Origin: Mastigias papua
Lineage: Eukaryota > Cnidaria > Scyphozoa > Rhizostomeae > Mastigiidae
DNA length: 64,000 bases
Assembly: GCA_964019165.1 (NCBI GenBank)
Contig: OZ025273.1
Span: 7,169,397 to 7,233,396, forward strand
Reading direction: 5' to 3'
The position numbers and the translations under genes are program-made. Positions 59,196-64,000 of this stretch are shown here, one piece after another. Every line of letters begins with the position of its first letter. The first letter of the stretch is position 1. A model generated the notes under the pieces. That model saw nothing but the letters and a program-made list of their open reading frames with translations. It was not told where the DNA came from and searched no databases.

Positions 59196-60499
59196 AGGTT
59201 ATAATGAATACTGGAGGATTAATCTGCATATGAATGGTGAAAGTGAGAGTATATTGACAAAGATATTGTCCTGTAGCACCCAAGACAGAAGATTAGCCTG
59301 AAAGCAATAGTACATTGGCTGTATGAGTATATGTTTTAAGTGGGACTTCCCAGCTCTGTTAGTCTAGCACTCTTGGTACAAGAGCAGACATATAGAGAGT
59401 TGCAAAATAATGAAAGTATTATATTTATTGAATTTTGAGTCTTTGGAGCTGGAGACAAGGGAAAGGCTTTATATAGTTGTACAGATTGAAATAGTAATAT
59501 CTTTGTAGAACTACTTTCAATGAATGCAGTATTTATAACATAAAAGTATAATCCTCTCTATAAAGTCAGTTGGTTAGTCAATTAAAATGAGAAAGAAAGA
59601 AAAAGATATGCTAACAGTTATCAAGAGATCATCAATATGGGGGTAGCCCAAATTTTGTTTTGGCAGTAGAGTATAAAAAATAATTATGAATTACAGTAAC
59701 AGACTGTTTTATCTAGCACTGCTTAACTGTCAAGAAAAGGTCAAGTTGGCATAGGTTTGAAATTTAATAAATTACTGACAAAATAACTGACAAAATGGGT
59801 GACTTTATGAAGAAATGGATAACTTAAATGATAGTTATGTTAAGTGGTAGAATAGTTTCTGTACCTGCCCTTAAGTGACTCAACACATCATGTAATGAAA
59901 AGTATAACTTGCCTATCACTTGGAACATTTGCACACTAAATGATGAAATAATAAGACTGAGGTGGTGAAAAGAGCCAGGTAATAGAAAGAATGGAATAAT
60001 GAAAGAATGAAAAAGTGACATAGATGTTGAATTAATTATTTAGCTATTTATTAGACAAAGTAAAACATTAAGTATGCACAATGTCTATACAAAACAAATA
60101 GCTTTTGGCACTAAAAGAGAGACTCTTTCCCTTCAGCATTTGCTCGAATCAGCTTTGCAATCTATCTAACTTTGAGAAAGATATCAAAGGAAGGATGCAG
60201 AAATGATTGAATTTTACTGAATTCAAATTTGTTCTTTTAGGCATTCCTTCAAAGTTCTGTTAAATTTTTTCCCAAATGATTTTAGTGGCCACATTTGCTC
60301 ATTACTGTGTTAGGACAATTAGAAGTTATTCTCTTGTAGTGAATATGGGTATTGGAAAATTGTCTACCACAGTGTTTAGTGGTTCTTGGACTTTAGAAGA
60401 TTCTTAGGGGGCTCTACACTAAGTAAGGGTAAAGGTTAGTCTCATATATGATTCTGTACATTGGGGAGTGCCTGATAGAGAGAGCAGTTATCCTGAACC

Positions 60500-60690
60500 A
60501 CTGGGAAAGTGAGCTAGGGTGGCCAGTTCCTTTTCTCATTGCCTTTGACTTCCCCAGTGTTGCCACCAGGTACCCATTTACTGCTAGGTGGACAGTGAGT
60601 GAGCATTCCAACTATGACAGGAGGGTTCAGATTGAGTAATCAATGTTTTGCTCAGCATTCTAACCACTTGGCCACTTGCCCATGGGCTCT
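60500..60690 (-). mobile_element. tRNA-derived SINE-like element
   Basis: Read on the minus strand, it starts with GTGGCCAAGTGGTTAGAATG (box A-like), continues to TGAACCCTCCTGTC (a decayed box B region), then CAGTAAATGGGTACCTGGTG and ends near GAAAAGGAACTGGCCACCC. The order, tRNA-like head then unrelated body, is that of a SINE. Confidence 0.5.
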
Positions 60691-61159
60691 ACCCTAGGAC
60701 TCTCTATATTGCCAATATACCTCAGCTCTTCGTCAATGGTGAAGCCAATTCAGGAAAATGATGACACTGCATTTTCAAAGTAGAAGCTGGTAAATCAAAC
60801 AAGACAACAACATACAGTGAATCGTATTGGATCTCATAAAACTTTGTCCTAGTTATTGCTTTATTTGGTCTGATCAGGAAACAGACCACACAGACATGCT
60901 AAGCTAATGCAATATAGACTGTCAAATAATAACTAATTGGAAATCCATAGACATACGAAAAGCCTCTAAGCTTTGGGTTTAATCCAAAAGCCTAAATCCA
61001 CAGTAATACAGTCCTCATGGTCTCTGTTAAATCTATAAGACGCTTAACTATATTACCATAAGTAGAAAGTGTATAACTGATCATAGCTAACATTTTCCTA
61101 TCCATCATATACAAATCAATTATTTGGATACAACTTGACTGAAGTTCGGTACCTTTGAG

Positions 61160-61223
61160 CAGTGGCAGATCCACAGAGGGGTCATAGCCCCCTAAGTAAC
61201 TACAGTTCACGAATCGAAATTTA
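61160..61223. mobile_element. Left part of an older element, GCAGTGGCAGATCCACAG
   Basis: AGTGGCAGATCCACAGAGGG and CATAGCCCCCTAAG look like the end of a hAT-type element. The Harbinger derivative at 61224 begins inside it, and the sequence after 62124 (TCTCCACAACGGGTCC) may be its continuation. Confidence 0.4.
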
Positions 61224-61473
61224 AGCCTGGTTTTCATATATCGTAATTCATCGGCGATCATCGCCGATGCAGGTTCCCGATGATCGGGGATTGTCCCCGA
61301 CGGCTTATGACTTATGAAAACTGCACTATCGGCGACCATCGGGGATCATCCCCGATCATCGGGAAAGTCAAACATGTTTGACTTTCCCGATGGTTCCCGA
61401 CGAACAATAGCTTGAAAAACAATAGATTTACAAGATTTGTTGTTGTTGATGATGCTTCTTGTCTCGTTGGGAG

Positions 61474-61612
61474 AGAAAATGAAGTGCATAAACCAGTTAT
61501 CTAGCCTGAACTTGCCAGAAGCTTCCGATGCAAATGAAAATGACGCTCTTTTTATGGAGATTATTAGAGAGTTTCCTACTATATATAACAGGACTCATTC
61601 TCAGGAATCTTG
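61474..61612 (+). pseudogene. MADF/Myb-like Harbinger second-gene remnant
   Basis: About 46 codons from an ATG contain NDALFMEIIREFPTIYNRTH, like the first helix of MADF/Myb-SANT domains carried by the DNA-binding partner gene of Harbinger elements, then a stop. Truncated; opposite strand to the transposase remnant, as in intact two-gene Harbinger elements. Confidence 0.55.
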
Positions 61613-61731
61613 AAGAAAATGATAAAACACATTGGTTGATTTAAAAAACTGGCTCATTACATCTTTAGAAGAAAAAAATTCACACCGACTACCCCAAATG
61701 GAATGAATAATCCAAATTACCTGAAAAAATA

Positions 61732-61855
61732 TTATTCTCTGTCCTGTAATCTCATTTCCTGCACCAGTGTATTGAAATGGCCTAGCTCATTGCGAGCTTG
61801 AAATATTCTGCGAACCCAAAATCGTTTCTTTTTGTATTTTTTGCTTTGGAGAAGA
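61732..61855 (-). pseudogene. Harbinger (DDE_Tnp_4) transposase N-terminal remnant
   Basis: Minus-strand codons read KKKRFWVRRIFQARNELG then HFNTLVQEMRLQDRE, the conserved start of Harbinger-type transposases. Stops interrupt right after it and the DDE catalytic region is absent. It is broken by internal deletion. Confidence 0.65.
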
Positions 61856-62921
61856 CATTTCTTTTTCCTTAAAAGTACAATTATGGATAGGAGATGTGTT
61901 TGGATTTCTAATTCTCGCCATGGAACACACTGTACATACGCCATAGCCAAGGAACTCTCCAGTTTCCACTGAAACATTGGCGCTAAAAATGTTCTTTTTC
62001 CATCGGGGATGATCCCCGACCATCGGGGATCGTCGCGGACCATCGGGGATGATCCCCGATCATCAAGAAGTATTGTATCGGCGATGATCGCCGATGAATT
62101 ACGATATATGAAAACCAGGCTTTAGTGCTTTAAGCAAGTTGAATCTCCACAACGGGTCCATTATAATTGCGACAATATATTGATATAGAGATCCATCCCC
62201 TTATAATTCCTACTGTACTGTATAGAGATAGTCTCTTTTATATCGAAAAAATAAAATTAACTACATAAATAAATCTAAATCTCATATGAATGCCAAAGAT
62301 GGAAAGGAAATTTTGTCAGCGAGCTCAATTTACGACAGCCGCTTACAATAGTATATAGTACAACTTCAACGAAAAACGAAAAACAAAGAAATCAAATCTC
62401 AACCAGGAAAGCAGCATATGAAAAAGAATAAACGACTAAATCATGGATTTATAGACGTTAGTGCTATCTCCCATAAAAGGGCATAGGGTTTTCTACTTTG
62501 TCAATGAATTTCACTACAATGGGCTTTCCTCTTACTTTGGGTAGGAGGAATCACTTATAAATAGCCTGGCCTAATTTACAACTGGATCAGTTCTAACTTA
62601 AGGATAAAAATCATGATTGGAAAAGTTGTCACAATGTAGCAGATGATCTGCCGCGTATTTTCCGTCATTTTTCAGCTTTTCAGATGCCTCAATGGCCTAT
62701 GCTTACACAATTACTCCTGCGTATTTCATTGAAAATGCTTTGTGAAATTGAGTCAATATCTAGATATTATTTGGAAAGGAGAAACTTAGTGGAATATACA
62801 ATAGTTTTTCTGGACTAAGATCAACTGAATTCCATTTCTTCTGTTTATTTGTAACAAGCTCACTGTCACAGAGTGGTATTTGTTCATTTGCTAACATTCG
62901 TAAGGTTCAAGTTTATACAGT

Positions 62922-63209
62922 CAGGCACGGCGCCACAAGGAGGGAGCTAGGTGACTATAGCCCTCATATTATTATCAAATATTTGCTCTCTCTACTTTAC
63001 TTTTCACTGTCGATTTGTCGCGGATAAACGGCCAAGCACAATGCTACTCAGTCAAATTGTAGTCTGGGTGATGCTTTTCTAGCCACTCTAGAGAGCAAAA
63101 ATTGCAAATTTTGGATCGCATAGGACCCTACCAATGTGGGTCCTCCTCTGTCAATAACGGATGTTTTAACACCCCCCACACAAGAAAGAAACTTGTAACG
63201 CCGTCTTTG
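62922..63209. mobile_element. TIR element, CAGGCACGGCGCCACAAGG ends
   Basis: The left end CAGGCACGGCGCCACAAGG and the right end CTTGTAACGCCGTCTTTG are inverted with several changes. A block of CCCCCCACACAAG lies near the right end. Typical of hAT-like animal elements; no coding capacity and no clear target duplication. Confidence 0.5.
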
Positions 63210-63645
63210 AAGTATATTATCCGTAGGTGAAACGAAATCCGTATACAATGAGCTAACACATATAGCATTTTAAGTATTTTCATCGTGCTAAAAGTGTTCG
63301 AAACTACTCAGACCTAGTTACAAAACAATGCAAGAGTATTTCGGGCCTCACATTGGGGAAGTACTTTTACCTCCCCCAAAGCGCCCGTGAGCTACTCATC
63401 TATTTTATATCATAATCAAATTGTCTTTGATAAATATCTTCTAATTGTTCTTATTATATTTTGAATTTAAATCAATGTCCAATTCAACACTGTTAACTCA
63501 TTTGGAAATAACCGAGCTATAAAATGCGACAGTGTTTTGTGTGAACTTCAAGTTAAGAGCTAATACCTAATAGACCTTGCTTATAAAATTTTACAACATA
63601 TTCTTCTGGACACGTGACCTTTTCAAGGAAAATGGGAATGTTTAC

Positions 63646-63822
63646 CTGAAAACTGCTGCACTTTTCCCAACGAAGTGCATAATTTTCTCTTTTTAAATAA
63701 CTTGGGGTTATATCAAGGTGTATATCCATGGTTCCGTGGAAAATGAACCCGGTAATGGATACTCTCCAGGTTGCTTGGGCGAATTTACTTAGATGACTAG
63801 GTAGGGATTCCTCGCGTGAATT
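63646..63822 (-). CDS. Candidate internal exon of an unrecognised gene, partial
   Basis: On the minus strand the sequence TTTCTTTATTCAG (acceptor) opens a 59-codon, stop-free, phase 0-0 stretch that ends at TTTTCAG|GTAAAC (donor). It encodes a mixed-composition peptide with WRVSITGFIFHGTMDIHLD and RRENYALRW-like parts (KRENYALRWEKC). Upstream exons would lie right of the window; I find no downstream partner inside the repeats. I recognise no family. Chance of a spurious exon is real. Confidence 0.4.
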
Positions 63823-64000
63823 CTGAATAAAGAAACCTGCCTCCACGGACTAGTAACACGTACCCGAAACTAGACTTACAGTAGGATACAGTTGGATCGC
63901 AATCCATGATAGACTTTCAAATGCCCATGATTAAATCCTAGTCTGAAGCACTTTATCCGCGATACTTTTCAAATCCCCCAAGCACAAACCGTAATTAATT

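Larger units (their letters stand above)
61221..62124. mobile_element. PIF/Harbinger deletion derivative with remnants of two genes
   Basis: An 898-bp element (61224-62121) with identical TIRs of at least 46 bp (AGCCTGGTTTTCATATATCG at the left, exact reverse complement at the right) and a 3-bp TTA duplication at each side, the Harbinger signature. Inside each TIR are arrays of palindromic CGGGGATGATCCCCG-type units. The centre keeps two converging remnants: about 61474-61612 (+) encodes a MADF/Myb-like start (ALFMEIIREFPTIYNRTHS), and about 61732-61850 (-) encodes the N-terminus of a DDE_Tnp_4 transposase (RFWVRRIFQARNELGHFN, then LVQEMRLQDRE) followed by stops. It cannot make transposase and would need one from elsewhere. 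Confidence 0.85.
57236..64000. other. Repeat-dense region right of the Cys-loop gene
   Basis: Contains the receptor 3' UTR, a G/C-rich repeat near 57620-57770 (GTGGCCCCCCACTTCC), the CGAATAATCGCC repeat (58040-58320), foldback copy B, a SINE-like element, a Harbinger derivative nested in an older repeat, a further TIR element (62922-63209) and one exon candidate at 63646-63822. The rest shows nothing I recognise. Confidence 0.45.

Noticed and set aside
60992..61339. A 115-codon minus-strand gene
   Set aside because: It crosses the Harbinger TIR and an older transposon end (GGGGGCTATGACCCC); no family resemblance.
61732..62043. A 103-codon minus-strand gene
   Set aside because: Its start lies in Harbinger subterminal repeats; only the last third resembles transposase, followed by stops.

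Overview
This is intron-rich, AT-rich animal nuclear DNA. Genes have many exons with GT-AG introns. Protein types include a Cys-loop receptor, a TOCA/CIP4 F-BAR protein and a SOHLH-type bHLH factor, and the introns are full of small TIR elements, SINE-like sequences and a truncated LINE. I think a cnidarian or another early-branching marine invertebrate is most likely, but no single feature proves the species.

Layout. (1) 387-8354 (+): the 3' part of a receptor gene with two tandem ANF/LIVBP-type ligand-binding modules, one membrane span and a short tail with no kinase, cyclase, 7TM or channel domain. (2) 11996-13135 (+): a protein with a MYND-type zinc finger, possibly AJM1-like. (3) 16684-25741 (+): an 11-exon, 699-residue SOHLH2-like bHLH factor whose N-terminal part reads as a degenerate CheY-like receiver domain. 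One intron carries a 5'-truncated non-LTR retrotransposon. (4) 27089-27772 (+): a single-exon protein with four predicted membrane spans. (5) 31257-43697 (-): a complete 13-exon, 530-residue F-BAR/HR1/SH3 protein of the TOCA/CIP4 family. (6) 51273-57235 (+): a complete six-exon, 487-residue alpha-type nicotinic-receptor-like subunit with an altered ligand-binding aromatic box. (7) 57236-64000: mostly repeats, including a Harbinger deletion derivative with remnants of two transposon genes, plus one isolated minus-strand exon candidate at the right edge.

The genes look like unrelated animal genes side by side, not an operon-like system. Exon boundaries were worked out by hand from GT/AG sites, reading phase and protein similarity. 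The three genes complete in the window with several exons (SOHLH2-like, TOCA, Cys-loop) each splice to an uninterrupted frame ending in a stop codon. Family assignments rest on motif recognition, not on database searches.
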